From contig NC_081337.1 of assembly GCF_022539665.2 (NCBI RefSeq), forward strand, positions 3,262,679 to 3,326,678: a stretch of DNA of 64,000 bases, in the 5' to 3' direction. The position numbers and the translations under genes were made by a program. Under the pieces are notes generated by a model that made no database searches, was not told the DNA's origin, and saw only the letters and a list, made by a program, of their open reading frames with translations. This DNA comes from Daphnia carinata. Its lineage: Eukaryota > Arthropoda > Branchiopoda > Diplostraca > Daphniidae. This document shows positions 35,001-52,342 of this stretch, piece after piece. Every line of letters begins with the position of its first letter. Position 1 is the first letter of the stretch.

Positions 35001-38000
35001 CCTAGAAAATTAATTCAATAAATAAAATAAAATGAACTAAATTTGCATTTAATACCTCGATCGCTGACGTTCCAATTGGACGAGCGTCTAGAACAACTGT
35101 AAGCAACGCCATCTGCTTCATCGGCATTATACCGTGAAATGGAAACAGAATCCGCAGGAGTTCGATGATTGACACATGATGCTTCGTTCAAACGGAGGTA
35201 AAATACATTGCCGGAATTTTCTTGATAGACGAACATGTTGTTGCGATTACTGACACTGAAGGCGTTGAGAACGATGCGTAGTTGTTGGACACCTTTGGAT
35301 GTTCCCAATTTACCCGGGCCTGTTTTCAAACGCGGATGAAGTGGAAAATGTGTCTCCCATACTTGTCGGCACTGGAAACAGCCCGGTTGTAACTTGAGTG
35401 TTGCTTCCAGGTAGTTTGGTTGCTCCTGGGAGCTATACGTTTGCAAATGATCCGAATTGATTCGATGGGGAGCTAGTTTGATGTGTGCCAAATCATCATG
35501 ATGCCAAATGTCATCATTGGTTTCAGGCTCCAGCAAACCGTTGCATAACCGAGTGTCGTGCAAATCTTTCAGCAACATCTGCTGGTTGATTAATTTCCCT
35601 AGCGCAGTAATGCTGTTGATCAAGTCTTCATGGATTTGTTTCCACTGTTGTATTTCCTCGGGGCGGGCTAGTTCGAACCGACAATGAAAGTATGTCACAA
35701 CAGCTTCTTCATTAACTTTCAACACAAGCCAAAATGGAGGCATCTGTAAATCAGTTCAATTCGAAATTAACCTACGTGAGCAATAAAATTTAAGTGTGAT
35801 ATGATCTGTTGTACTTTTGGTTTTTCCATATCCAGTTCTTTGAGCCATTCAAATTCGTCTTCTGAATTGGAACTGCCACCTTCGTAACCATCTTCAGTAT
35901 TACGGATGCTGTCCACTACACTAGACGAGTCGCTATGCCTCGTCCCTATGACCAATTTCATTAAATTTCATTAATGCGATGGGCATTTTAAACACTTACC
36001 TGGAATGGACGTCGTTCCAGATTCAAACCGCCTTTTAGATGTTTTCTTTAGTGGTGAATCTGATTGGATATTGTCATCATCTGGTCTGATATCAGGAGCC
36101 TCAGGTTCTCCAACATCTCCTTCACCGTTCGAGACTAGCGTAATGGTAGAGTCCATCATAACAGCTGCGTCTTTGGTTGCTTCGCTCTCCGACTCTCCAA
36201 TGGTATTCTCCATTTGATAATCAATTCTATCAGCTTCACATGTTTGTTCTTCGACTCCAGCAGTTGCACAAGAGTCGGTAGATGTTTGCGCCACAAGCGA
36301 ACGACTTGCCGAAGCTTCGCTCGTGAGATCCGCATCAGTTTTGTTGTACCTTGATGACCCTAATGGTGGATCAAGCGACCCCTGGAATTTTGATTGACAC
36401 GTATTCTCTATCAGGTAATAAAAGGATCCTTCCTCTCGTAACAAATGGCCTGATGAGCAAAGAAAACAAAATTAATATATTTAATTTGCGCAGTTTCTTT
36501 GACACCTTTACCGTGAATAGGTAATTTCGTGAATTCAATCAGAAATCGGCGGGAACTTTCTTGTGGGTTAAGTACGAAATGTAATGGAACATTTTTCCGG
36601 CGACAAGAAGGACGATGAGGTGACGTTTGAACGTGTTGAACCACCTGAAAGATTTGATTAATTAAATTAGATTATTAACCTTCCCTCAAAATTGTATGAA
36701 ATCGTACCGCGGCCAGTGTTGCCTCCGTGATGGGAAAAGAGTCCAGCATAAAGGCCACAATTTCGTCCCTGAGCATCCATTCAATATCGGCTAGGGCGGC
36801 TTTAATGCGTCTTCTCTGACCTTCTGGAACGTATACCAATCGACGTGAGATGCTTTCCGTTCGGACTTCTTCATCCATCGGCAGGCCATCTTCATCTTCA
36901 CTCAATTCCGACTGTGACGTCAATGTCGGGCATGGATTGTTAGCATCTAAGATGCCCGATGAGCTACTACAAAATGAAGTGGTGCGCTGGTTTTGCGGCC
37001 CAGGAACCAACTCTTCCATGTCAGAGCGGAACGTCAAACACAAGAAATCCAACGTTATCTTCAAACCCTTCAAATCCAACACGGCTGACGAATCTTTGAA
37101 AAATTTGAAGTCTTCAAGATTAACATTCGTGAAATAAAAGTTAATAAACATACCAGAGAGGCTTGTCATCAGGTCGCCCAAGCAGGTCGGTAAAGCATTT
37201 AACGATTGACTGGTCACGTTTTTCTTAGAACGGACAGTAGCTGTTAAGTGCAAAAAGAGAGGGACAGATGTCGCCTCTGTCTCATCTTTGCCGTCTTCTT
37301 CCAATTCGACATCATCTATAGGCTCTGATGAAGAATCTGAACAACCTCCATTCATCGAACAATTTTGGCTGATGGAATTGTCCGTATCGGATGATCGCCG
37401 GAATTCAACTAATTCAATATCGTCGTGAACGAGGCTCAGATCATTAATGATCATACTATCATCAGGAGCCGGTGACAAGGGATGGTCTGGAGGACAGTAG
37501 AAATAATAATCGAACAAGGACGGGACCGGCTTGAAGGAGAGGCAGAGTATTTCTTGGAAACGGGTGCGGATGAGCTTGTGCAAGTGTTTGAGATTTGCGC
37601 ACGGTTGATGAAGACGAAGTAAACTCAATGGGAAATGCCATTTGGCATCATCCTCTGCCAATGGCTCAGCAGAAGAAGAAGATTGCTTTCGTTGGCGAAG
37701 GATTTCAAGGCCGGCTTTCATTTTGAAATCTTTGAGATGGCCGCAAATGTTTTGAAGGAAAGCTGTTATGTCGATTTCCAGCAGCGTCTCTTTACACAGA
37801 TTCATAGCAGCTTCGACGTCACGGCTATGAATTGGACGACCTAACTGGAGAGACGTGAAGAGTGCCTGACCCAAACACTTGCAATAAAGCGCCTCTACAA
37901 CGGCGCAATACTGCGAAAGGATATTAACAGATCCAGCTGATACTGGATCGTCTGGAACAGACTGCGATTCCGGTTGTTTATCTTCTTCTTCACCGGCCGA

Positions 38001-41000
38001 AATGTCTTCATCATTAGGGAAGGTGTGATCCCGAAAAAGGGTCACCTTCGGGTTGGCACCCCTGGACAACAACTGACTCACCAAGTTCGTCAGAGGGCAA
38101 TCGAAAACATAAACAGGCAAACTGAGCGACGCGTGAACGGGAGCCGATCGAACGGGAGATGAGAACGATGGTAAGGATGTCACGGGTCGAAAGTAAGAAG
38201 CTCCACTGCCAAATAGCGAACTGGATGTTTTGCTATTATGGCGTCGATCAGCTGATCCAACAGAACAACTAGCGTGGACGTGGTGATGTTGGAATTGTTG
38301 CGGATGTGACTGTTGTTGTTGACCGTGTTGCAATGGAGCAGTATCTAACGAACCGGCTCGTATTCGAGCAGCCTGGACAGATGAATGACTAGCTAACCGT
38401 GGCCGTTGCTGTCCAGCAAAAGAATTCGTACGAGTCGGCCCTAATGAACAGGGTTGAGAGGTTGATTGTGAACAGCTAGTCATCTGATCGTCATCGGTTG
38501 TCATATGTTTTGCAACTTCTTCGTTAGTCGATTTGCTCTCAACAGAGCCATCGTTGTTTGAGTATGGTTCAGCGTGCGGGATAAAATCTGGTTTCACTTT
38601 GGTAAGATGAGCAGAACGTGGCATGTGCAAATGTTCTTCATTGAGCATCAGCAGCTTCAAGTCCTACCAATTAATAATAAAGAGGGGTCGTGTCAGTTAA
38701 TTGTGTAAATAATAAATTTGGCAAACCTGGAAAGATGCTGGAAGAAGGACCAGCAGGATATGGGAAGAGCTCACGCTCTTCACGAAACAACGCCACATGG
38801 GTGTAAGAGGTTCGTTTTTATTGGCGGTAGATTCAGCTCGATCGTCATGGCTATTGATGCCACTACGATAACTGATGTTTAACGGTGTTAGAAGAGACGG
38901 CCTAGATTGACAAATGTATCATTCTTTAGCTCCAAAAATTCAAAAGAATAGGAAATCACTTACCTGCTTGGTGGATTACTGATATTGATATCTCTAGGAC
39001 TCCGTGGAGTACTATTGGCTTCTCTTGCAGTTGCGAAGGATTCCACTTCCGTATCGGGATCCACTGTTAACACCAAAATAACAGTTAAATGCAACTTAAT
39101 AATAAAAATAATTATATACCACTGTTGTTGGGAAATTCTTCTTCTTTGCGAGGGCAGTCTGCAGCCGCTTGAAGGTCCAAGTTTTTCAGCAACTGACGGC
39201 AATCGCTATCCTTGAGTATCACTTCTCGTAGTCCCAACTGGGAAAGCTGTTGCGTTAAAAGCTCGAACAAAAGCTCATTGACTGTATCCGCTGGATTAGG
39301 AATGTATTGGATAGGCGCCTTGAATTCTATAGAATTAAAATAAAACGTGTTTTAAAGATTGATTTATGATGTTATGCCATTGGTTTTTACCTTGGACAAA
39401 TGTAGAGAACAGCAATTTTGCTCGACTGCATTTAGGCAATAGTCTAGGTAATTGGAAACAGAACGGAACACAACTGACTGTGTCGTCTTTGAGAGCTTCT
39501 TCCGTTCGCCCATCCCATCCGGATGGCGGACTAAAATTATAGGAAGAACCGCATCCGGTCGGAGGTGATAGCCCATCACGCTGACCAGGTACTCCAGGGG
39601 ACGATGGGATAGATTTTTCTTGTTCACCAGTAACTCCCACCTTGTCCGCCTGGCGGCACATCAAATTGAGATGCTCGAATGTCACCAGTGAAGAAATGCA
39701 ATCCAAGTCCATCGGATAAAACTGGAAATAAATTGCGGAATATTTCATAAATTTTTCGCTAATTCATGGACTTATCAGCTCATTATAAACAGCCATTAAT
39801 TATTGATTGTTAATGTCCCAACACCTGATTACGCTTTATCATGCAACCTTCTTTGTTGACTTGTGATAAGCAATTGTTTGCCACCTGATTTTTTTTTATC
39901 TTCGAAAAAAATATGGGCTAAATTTCCGGTCGATCCGCCTTTAGAATGTCAATATCCTACGGTTACTTCCGTGCCATTTTCTTTGAAAATAGGACTGTTA
40001 TTTCTACGCCATGTCAGTATGTACGTATGATTTTAAACAATTATGTATAGGCAGTGGTGATAGACTCGGTTTAATAATTAACGCCATTTGAGAGTGTCTC
40101 TGCGTGATCGATAAAGAAAGAAAGAACTCAACGACCCCATTTGGTGGTTTATTTTTTTTTTAGACCTTAAAACAATTCTGAATGTATTTTTCAGTTGATT
40201 AAACTGTATGTTTGAATGGCAACAATGTCAGCGGAATAAAAAATGTCGGCGGATCAAAAGAAGAGAGCAAGTTGGGGGGAAGAAGTTGGAGTAGTTGAAT
40301 CTCACTTATATCTTATGTATCAAAGTGGAGATCCACTGCTCCACTTGTTCCCCAAACAACCAGAAAATAAAAAATAGAAATTTGAAAATATAAACGAAAA
40401 AAACTCGAGAAATTGGATGGCGACGAGAGTAGCGACCGTGAGCTGGAAGAGATAGATCTGGCAAATTAACGATTATGAAGGTTGGCTCGACGTTCAAAAC
40501 TTTGCCGTTAAAAAGCAAATTTCAAAACGCCGGCTCACCTTTTTTGAAACCAGGAACAAAAATGCCGAGATCCCCACTTCCAACTCGACGGGCCAGGCTA
40601 CCAAAACTCCTTTCCAAGAGACGAGTAGAAGAAAGGCCTTGGTCTGACGACACAACTTGTAACTGGTGTACAGTCGGACTGGAACATGTCGACCACTGGA
40701 CTTTTCCAGCTTTTATATCTCAGTTACAAGCAGAGGTGGCGAGAGATAAGGTAAGACCTTCCTTCTCTTTGTCCCGTGTTATCTCTGACTAATGAACAGG
40801 TTCAACGTGTAACTCTTGGCCCTACAAAGCCAGCGATTTGAAAATATACACATTACGAAACTCTTGAGTTTAACTTTAGATCCGCTCGACATTTTAAACC
40901 TGACAGCCAATTTATGTTTTTCTATGAAACCACCAAACCGAGTCTTTTGCACCAATTTCACAACGCCTTTTAAGTAATTAAAATATCAAAATGCAAACAA

Positions 41001-44000
41001 AACATTAATGGATTTCACCTTTTTACAGGTGCGTGCGTAACCTATGCGTTGCTCAATTTCGGTAATCTTATCAGTAAAAGAAAATAAGAAAACTTCAAAT
41101 AAAAGAAAAATATATGTTGGGGATAATTCCAAGTGCTTTTGCCTCAAAAAAGATGGAAGGAGGGGGGGCTTTATAATCTACAGACGGCCATGCAAACATG
41201 CCATGTTTGTTCAATGCGATCACCCTTAAAAACGGAAAGAACCCCAATACGCGACCGAAGAGGCAAACAATATCTGAAGACTATTTAAAACGCATGTTAT
41301 GAATACTAAATTTAATTAGTCCTTGTTTAACGGCTACTAAATATGAATCTGATAAATATCGCACTTAAAGCGAATAAGAATCCCACGATGGTGGTGCAAT
41401 ATATGCAGGACGCGATAAGATGGTACACGAAGGAAAAATAGAACGTCAATTTGCTTAAGATAAAAACTCATTCGATGATAGTTATTTACTCAAAAGTTCA
41501 TGGCGCTGCGGTCGTTACTGTTATGAGGCTCGAAACTAGGATTATATTGCCCACGTCCAGGATAATTTCACTCTCACGGAAACGAGCAAATGTTTCTCGT
41601 TTAAGTGGATCACAAAGAGAAATCCACCTGACCAGTGTCAAGTATTGAGCAAGAGATTGTCATATCCCACGTTTCCTTATCGTCTAAGAAGGGCCGTGTG
41701 GACATTCCGGTACTTGACCGTTACACTGCCCGTTCACTGATAATACTTTGACTTTGCTCATCTACGAGATACTGAAAAGTACACACAGCCAACTGTTTTT
41801 TTTCAGACTTGTTTGAACTGAATGGACCCTTCTCAAAGCCCTTGCCCCTATCATTCCTCGAAGGATAAACTCAACGATTTCTACACCGTAATGAAAATGA
41901 GATGGATTAAAAAATCAGGTGACTTACCGATTCGGCCAGGGCGTGATAATCTAGCCCTTGGAAGAAACGTCTCTCGTCCGGAGAGTCTCCTACGATTCCA
42001 GCTTGGGGTTCAACCCAGCACTCGGTTATGATTTCCAAACGGGCATCAGACGAATCCAAGATATCTGATTCTTCTGTAGCCTCATCTTCCGAGTCTTTTA
42101 GACCAAAAGATCCGGTGCTATGCGGAGGGAAAAGAACATACTGTACAATACAACTACAGTTTTGTGCCTGATCCTGCGATTCATCATCGATTGAACCCGG
42201 CAATAATTGACCATGTTGTCCCTACATTGAAAAACGAAATTTAAAAATTGAAACAATCGCAATTTTACGAGCTTATTTTACCTCCATGTCCACCTCTAAA
42301 AGGAATGTGAATATACCCGACGACGAATGAGCAAAACTGAAACCCTCTTGTAACCTCATTTTGGTGATGATGGATAGGATACGGGCAACTGAATTCAAGC
42401 TCAGAGCCAAACCAGCAGAGCCCTGGATACACCAGATCCATCTTCTATGATGCAGGTAATGACTGAGAGTCGACCACTGAGTTCCTATTTGAAGACGTCA
42501 AGCATAAAAACAATACAAAGCGATACGAAAGAAATCAAACTGACCAGGACTAGCCGACGGACGCTTCATTTGAATATTGTTATTCTGCCCTACGAAAGGA
42601 TCGTGCGGAACTACCTGGAAGAAATCGATCGGCATTTTCTCATACCTGTCCAGACAAAACCCACAAATTATTCAAAATCTGCGTTTGATGCGTTGAGATC
42701 CATACCTTAAAAGAATTTTTTCGGCTGGCTTTTGCAGCACTTTGCAACAAGGAATGGCGACTATGGTTTTCGAGAAATCCTGAGGAAGTGAACGCTGAGG
42801 GAAATTCAAACTCTGGACCAGCTTTTTCATATCCCCCACAACCTGCAACGATCGTAAATTATGGTTTATCCAGTAGAAAGGAAAACGAATGAAAATACCT
42901 TCTGACGGATGGATCCAGCCGTGCCTCCTAAAAAGGCAATGCGAAGTAAAACACATGGCGGCTTATGAGTTAAGCGTACGAGGTAGAACGACACAGGTTT
43001 TTCAGAATCGGTGCACACCAGGCCTATGTACGAATGATTTTCTAACAAGACAAACGACGTGAAATCACGTAACGCTGCATTCAAAGCTGTTGCGGCCTTT
43101 GTGAAATAAGAAGAGTGTTAGTTCCATATAATTTAAAGTAAAATATCAAAATATACCTGTCTGCATTGGATTGAATGGTAACGGCCACTGGCCGATGGCA
43201 AATGAAGGTGTTTGGGCAACGGGCGATCGTGCTGGAGGAGTATGCCGATTCGGTGGCAATGCAACCAACGCTGCCAGTAGCCTATATCCAGAACGCATAT
43301 CGGTCTCCAAAAGGCGTCGAACTGTGGATAAGCAAAGTCGCTCGACGCGTTGACTAGGGAACTCTCATTTGGCGGCAAATAAAAGAGTGGAACTCCGCTT
43401 TTAATAGCTTCTGGAACCGTGTAAAAGGCCGGATTCGAAGAAAACGAGTGCAGGTGAACGAGAAGTTGATCCGTCTCGGATAGATTTTTTACCAACGCCC
43501 AATACGATTGCACAACTGACTGCGGAGGACACATAAATAGTTTGATAAACATAATGATTTTGCATTAAAGAAATAAAGTTATCACCTGACGGTATCTGGA
43601 ACAGAGAGATTGTATCTTCTTGCAGGTCACATCGTGAAGAAAGTCGTATGGGCCTTGCACGCTAATTCTACAGCTGACAGTTCCCTGAGTGATCGGCCAC
43701 TGTCCTCGAATCGAATATTCAACTTGGATCGAAGGCCGCCAGGGAAGAGCCAAATGAACTTCAACAATATCATCATCCAAATGAACCTTTTATGATGAAC
43801 GACAAACACATAATGAGGAATTTAAACGATCGAAGGGAAAATAGCCAAGATACCTCTTTAATGGTGAATCCTTCACGTAATCGACAAGATAAAACACTGT
43901 GCAGCGAGCAGTTGACTGCATAATCGCTTACTTTCTTCTTAACGCGATGGATTGCGCTGGCTTCGAAACAGCGGTTCGAAAGATTCCAGATTTTTGTATC

Positions 44001-45569
44001 CTTGACCTAAGTACGTGCAATGCAAAATGAATTATGGGATTCCGATCATTTTCTTTGCCACTTACAGTCTGAGTAGGCCTCAACAAGTACTTTTCAAAAC
44101 CCCAAGTTAGAAAATATTGGTGGTAAACGTTCATCTGATAATCATAGCCGCCGTCTACATGCGGAGCGCCGCTGAGGCACGTGCCGAAGGTGGTGGAAGC
44201 CACAAACTCCATCAAATCATTGTTTGGCAGAAAGCCTTCGGATGAAGCTGGATGGCAAGTTCTTGATCCAACCTGTACTTGGAAATGGCGATGATCTTAA
44301 GAGTTTGTTTCCGAATACAAAGTGCATTGTTTACCTGGACAAATGAGCAAGCGATAGTATTGTGGCGAAGCTGCGAAAGCAAAGCTTCAGACCATCCTGC
44401 ATCAGTTGTCCCAAACACTCCATCCGTGAAAATGATAATACCTAGCAAAGCACAATAAGTAAATTTTTAGCTGTTTCATTTTCTTGAAATTTTGAAATGT
44501 AAATATTACCAGCGCTGCTCTTTTCTGGGAGAAGTTCTAAAGCGAGCATTCCGTAGCGCAGTATGCTTACAAATGCAACTTCTGGTGTTGCCATACTAAT
44601 GGTTGAACATGAGCTATTCGTTGTTCTGTCAGACAAGCTCTCAAATAAGCCACCCACTATCCTCTCTGCATCCGCTAATTGTGCGTCTCTCTGCTCTTCG
44701 ACAAAGTTTGTCCAGCATGATAATCGAACTTCACTAAATGAAATATAGTGTAAGTAAATAAAATTTTTATTAGCGCATACGATTTGGACAGCTTTACATT
44801 GAGCTGAGTTTGAGTTGTACCAGATCCACAAATGCATTCACATTATCTTGCTGCAATAGCCAACCAGCAACCAGGACCTGATAAATTAATTGAAAACCAA
44901 GAAAAATGAGTTTCTTTTAGTGCAAAAATCCTTCACCAATTTACCTGTTGCCCTTTTGATACTAGAAATGGTGTGTGAGCAATGACAGTAACATAAATTT
45001 TGGGGCAAAATAGAAGCTGGCTTCCAGGTACAATGAATGGCCTGGCTAATCCTTGAACACAATTTCTGTTTCAGAAGAACAATCAGTAAAGTTCAAGAGG
45101 AAAGGATTAATTGAAATTACTTAAATGAAGTAAGAATTTCATCAAGCAATGTAACACCCTCGACACAATCCACTGTTGCAGTTGAAGGGCTCAAATCCAA
45201 ACAAAGTACAAGACGATATGTATGGGAAAGAAATGTTACTACAGTTGACAAACTAATGACATACCTATAAAAAAATATAATATAGAGAAAAATAAGGCAT
45301 ACACCTTTAAAGATGTTCATAACATACTGATACAGATGGCTAGTGTCCCAATCCCATTCTATTGGAGTTTCTTGTGGTATAGCAGAGACTATTTCTATTT
45401 CTCCTTTAAAGTGTTCAACTTTATCTGCTTTAGGGATTTGGACTGTGTGGTTCAGGTGGTTGAAATACCACTCTGCTCGAGCGTTCCTTGAAATCCTGTA
45501 GTCTTTTTTCATTAGCAAGAAAAGGTGCTCTGCTTGCAGCTCCATGGTTTCCTCATTTTCAGAACCCAT
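29053..45569 (-). CDS. SZT2: KICSTOR complex protein SZT2
   Basis: SZT2 is the scaffold of KICSTOR, which tethers GATOR1 to lysosomes and lets TORC1 shut down when amino acids are scarce. About 35-40 minus-strand exons. The start at 45569 begins MGSENEETMELQ and continues LFLLMKKDYRISRNARAEWY, the family N terminus; the end at 29053 reads FVNLCAFHIWSGLLG. First exons are 45305-45569 and 45121-45264. The largest blocks are about 36705-38665, 34000-35000, 35056-35743 and 32150-33210. Conserved patches include LCLDLSPSTA, GIIIFTDGV, ACSFVQ, ITECWVEPQAG and SLVTFEHLNLMC. A run of alanines (about residues encoded at 29910-29955) is coded by gcn repeats. Low-complexity, serine-rich inserts occur near 38200-38500. 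The product is well over 3,000 residues. Some small exons around 33400-33900 are uncertain. The 2.2-kb intron 39722-41927 is unusually large for this genome. Confidence 0.93.
29905..29955 (-). repeat. Coding trinucleotide tract (polyalanine) in SZT2
   Basis: Plus-strand gcggcggcagcagcagcagc continues as gctgctgctgc; on the minus strand it encodes about a dozen alanines in a row. Mixed codons argue against very recent slippage. Confidence 0.8.
40475..41040 (+). CDS. Possible small gene nested in an SZT2 intron (95 aa)
   Basis: Exon 40475-40750 starts at an ATG and ends at a consensus donor (gataag/gtaaga). Exon 41029-41040 follows an excellent acceptor (tttttacag) and gives only V-R-A and taa. 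The 95-residue product is basic and Pro/Arg-rich in its first 60 residues (KMPRSPLPTRRARLPKLLSK), then more ordered, with CNWC and WTFPAFISQLQAEVARDK. The family is not recognised. Strand is opposite to SZT2 and the whole lies inside its largest intron. Codon use in the 3' half looks protein-like, but no homologue is recalled. Confidence 0.45.
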
Positions 45570-46702
45570 TCTACAACTGAAAATAATAAACAATCTGTTA
45601 CCACGCGAATGTCACGTTTTACGTAACACGTGATCAACTACCAGAATCCAAATCTTTCAGAAAAGAAGTGTACAAATATAACAAAATTATTTCATTAAAA
45701 CGTTTTGAATCAAGTTGTTCAGGAGTTCAAATGTCACGCATAACACTCCAGATATTTCTTTTATCTACATGATTTCATTATCCTCCATTGCAAACACCTT
45801 CCATTTACTCCCCTTAATCCTATATTATTGCGTTTAACGTCCGCATGTGAGTCTTCTGTTGTGATTTTGTCAATAAACAGAAGTGCCTTTTTATCCGCCC
45901 CTTTTCTACGCTAGCGCCGCAAGTGGTGAAACATGTACTATATAATCTAAATTACTCTTATGGGTGGTAATCAAGCAAAAATGGTCCCTAAAAGTTTAAA
46001 TTAATTAAAAAATACATATAAATCTTTAATAATTTTAATAAAAAGGTCATTCAATCACGACAACTTATTTGATTTACAGTGAAGCTATTCGACTAGCGCC
46101 ATCTTACAAGCACTGAAGTAAGCTGAAAAACTGCAACGGCCTATTTACGATCCCACATTTCGCTTGTCATTTACGATACAACGTTGCTGATATTCGATTT
46201 CGAATGCGAACTGGTTAATTCTAGGGCTCGGGTCGATTACCTGAGATCCTGCTTACTGCCGGAAGGTACTGGCGCGACATACAGAAATGCTTTTTTTTTC
46301 AATTTGTTTTGTTTTTTTTTTTTTTTCAGCTTCGCGCGCACCGAAAATTATCCGTACTAAAGTACCGAGAATACAAGACGAAATGACAGCGATGACAGCG
46401 GCAGGGGCCGAACATTATGCTGGCAGCACTGTGCTAACCGTAACAGCCGAGAATTTAGTTACTTCTAGTGGTCGTCGAATACTCGAATTGTGGGTTCTGT
46501 CCGACTCTGTTAATGCTCCTCAGTTGTGTTTTGGATTTACCTTACGTCCTAAGCGATCACATTACCTAAGATTACTACTGATTTTCTTGGAAATTTATTA
46601 CATTTTTCGGCCAAAGTAAATTGGCACAATAAATCTGTAAAAAGCACAATCATCAAAGGTGACTGACATTGCATAGGTGGCAACAACTTAAATTGAATCA
46701 AG
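45570..46702. other. Divergent intergenic region, SZT2 / zinc-finger gene
   Basis: Contains both promoters and 5' exons. A candidate 5' exon of the zinc-finger gene starts after a strong poly-T acceptor at about 46330 and is open to 46619 (SRAPKIIRTKVPRIQDEMTA). Whether it is translated and how it joins the main exon is not clear. Confidence 0.5.
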
Positions 46703-48084
46703 ATGGAGAATGAAGAAAACGAAGAAGAGGAGGTAAAAGATGGCCCAATTAAACGAAAAAGAGGCCGCCCTAAGTCTACAAAGGACCCAAAAGCAAGAGA
46801 ATTCTGTTGTGAACACTGTGGAAAAACATTCAAACAACTTAATGTCTTTCGTGTTCATACAAGGATCCACACAGGGGAACGTCCCTACCAGTGTGAGCTT
46901 TGTGGCATGAGTTTCAATCAGATAGGTACTCTCAAAGATCATCAAAAAATTCATACTGGGGAGAAGCCCCACCCATGTCCACACTGCCCATCCCGATTCA
47001 CTAACAAGACAAGACTAACACGCCATATTCGTACACATACTGGAGAAAGGCCTTATAAATGTGACTTTTGCCAGATGGACTTTGCCACCCAAAGTGTGTT
47101 GGTCAAACACCGCCGCGTGCACACGGGAGAGAAACCATTTAGTTGTGATGAGTGTGGAATGTCATTTACTCAGCGATCGACACTCGTCAATCACAAGAAA
47201 GTGCATACAGGAAAGCGGAGACGTTATCCTCAAAGACTTCTCTACTTCCTTTGTAAACCTTGTTCCCGCTACTATCCAACGGTAGAGAAGTTACACTCCC
47301 ATGTATGCCTTCCAACTGGACAGACTCCAGATGGCCAGCACGGCTGCGAAGCTTGCCCAAAGAAATTCTCCAGTGTTAAAGCTGCCAAGAAACATCAGTC
47401 TGAGTCGCATGGACCAGAAGCTGACACTGAACAAGTGTGTGTGGTCTGTAAGGAAATCTTCCCTACTCTCGATGAACTGGCCGAACACGTTCAGACTCAT
47501 GGCAAACCTAAAGCGCCTGAATCTGCGCAGAATGAAGCTAATAATGTCATCACCACATTCGAGTGTTCGGAATGCGGCAAATTTTGTAACACCAAAGCAC
47601 AGCTACTCATCCACCAGCGTATCCATACTGGCGAACGGCCGTTTGTATGCCCTCACTGTTCCAAATCTTTCCGCTACCGCCAGAATCTGAAGGAACATCT
47701 CAATAGTCACCAAGGTATTTTTCGCGACTTTTACTCATAGAATCAAAAAATTGTACCTTCATTTTTATTTGCGCGATTTTAGGTAACCGACCTTATGCTT
47801 GCGACCAATGCGATAAACGCTTTGCATTTTCGGCCAACTTATCTACTCATAAACTGACGCACGGTGAATCGAAAGGTCGCTGTCGCTTCTGCAACAAGAG
47901 GTAGAATTTTCCTGAAATATTTACCGTTCCGTTTTTTAAATAAATTTTGATTTACATTTCTAGCTTTCGAAGCACTGTACGACTGCAAGCCCATGAAGCC
48001 GAACACCTTGTCGAAACTGGCGAGGGCGCTACTATCCCAAATGAAGAGGTCGAGAGCTATTTGGTAATTTCCATGGAGAATTGA
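46703..48084 (+). CDS. C2H2 zinc-finger protein (11-12 fingers)
   Basis: Nuclear DNA-binding protein, probably a transcription factor. Exons 46703-47714, 47783-47900 and 47964-48084 encode 416 residues. After an acidic start there is an AT-hook-like KRKRGRPKS (about residues 18-26). Five tandem fingers joined by HTGE(R/K)P linkers follow. Then comes a degenerate finger (CKPCSRYYPT...HSHVC), two spaced fingers, and four more at the C terminus ending CRFCNKSFRSTVRLQAHEAE. The last finger is split by an intron between its Cys pair and its helix. No KRAB, BTB or ZAD domain is seen, though an upstream exon could add N-terminal sequence. The target is unknown. Confidence 0.9.
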
Positions 48085-48598
48085 TGTTACGAAGCTTCGA
48101 GGTGCTTAATGGTAACATTGTTTAAAAAAAAAAAAAGACAAAAAAAATACAAAACAAGACAAACTACAGCAAGATTGCAATTGTGAAATTCCTTCTACTG
48201 TTTACTTCTACGTGAGTCAACAGAATAGGACGGCAAATATTAAAAAAAAATGAGTCAATTCATTATGGCTTCCACCCTTAACGGGCAGATTTTGGTAAAA
48301 GGTAGGAGTCAAGGTGGGACATAAACTACGTTCGAATCGCATTAATCAACAAAGGGAAATATTATCCTAAGAAATTGGCAAGTCAACTACGATATTGAAA
48401 GACTCACTTGATGCGTAATCGCTGGCATATTGCACTTACAGGGGAAAGCTAACGAAGGTGATGGTCAAGACGGTCGGACTTCTTTTGTCGTCCACACTTT
48501 TAGATAAGGCACTCAGAAGACCAGCTTGTGATAGTTGACTAAAAGGTAGGTGGTTGTGGAATGAGATGTGGCAGTAAAAACTAACCGTCCACTTCGCC
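48085..48598. other. 3' regions between zinc-finger gene and PI3K-A
   Basis: Convergent 3' UTRs with poly-A runs near 48125-48150 and 48241. No additional gene supported. Confidence 0.6.

Positions 48599-52342
<3,744 letters not shown>

Noticed and set aside
47061-47690. Alternative-frame ORFs inside the zinc-finger exon
   Set aside because: Shadow frames of a repetitive finger-coding exon; the CxxC...HxxxH frame is clearly the coding one.
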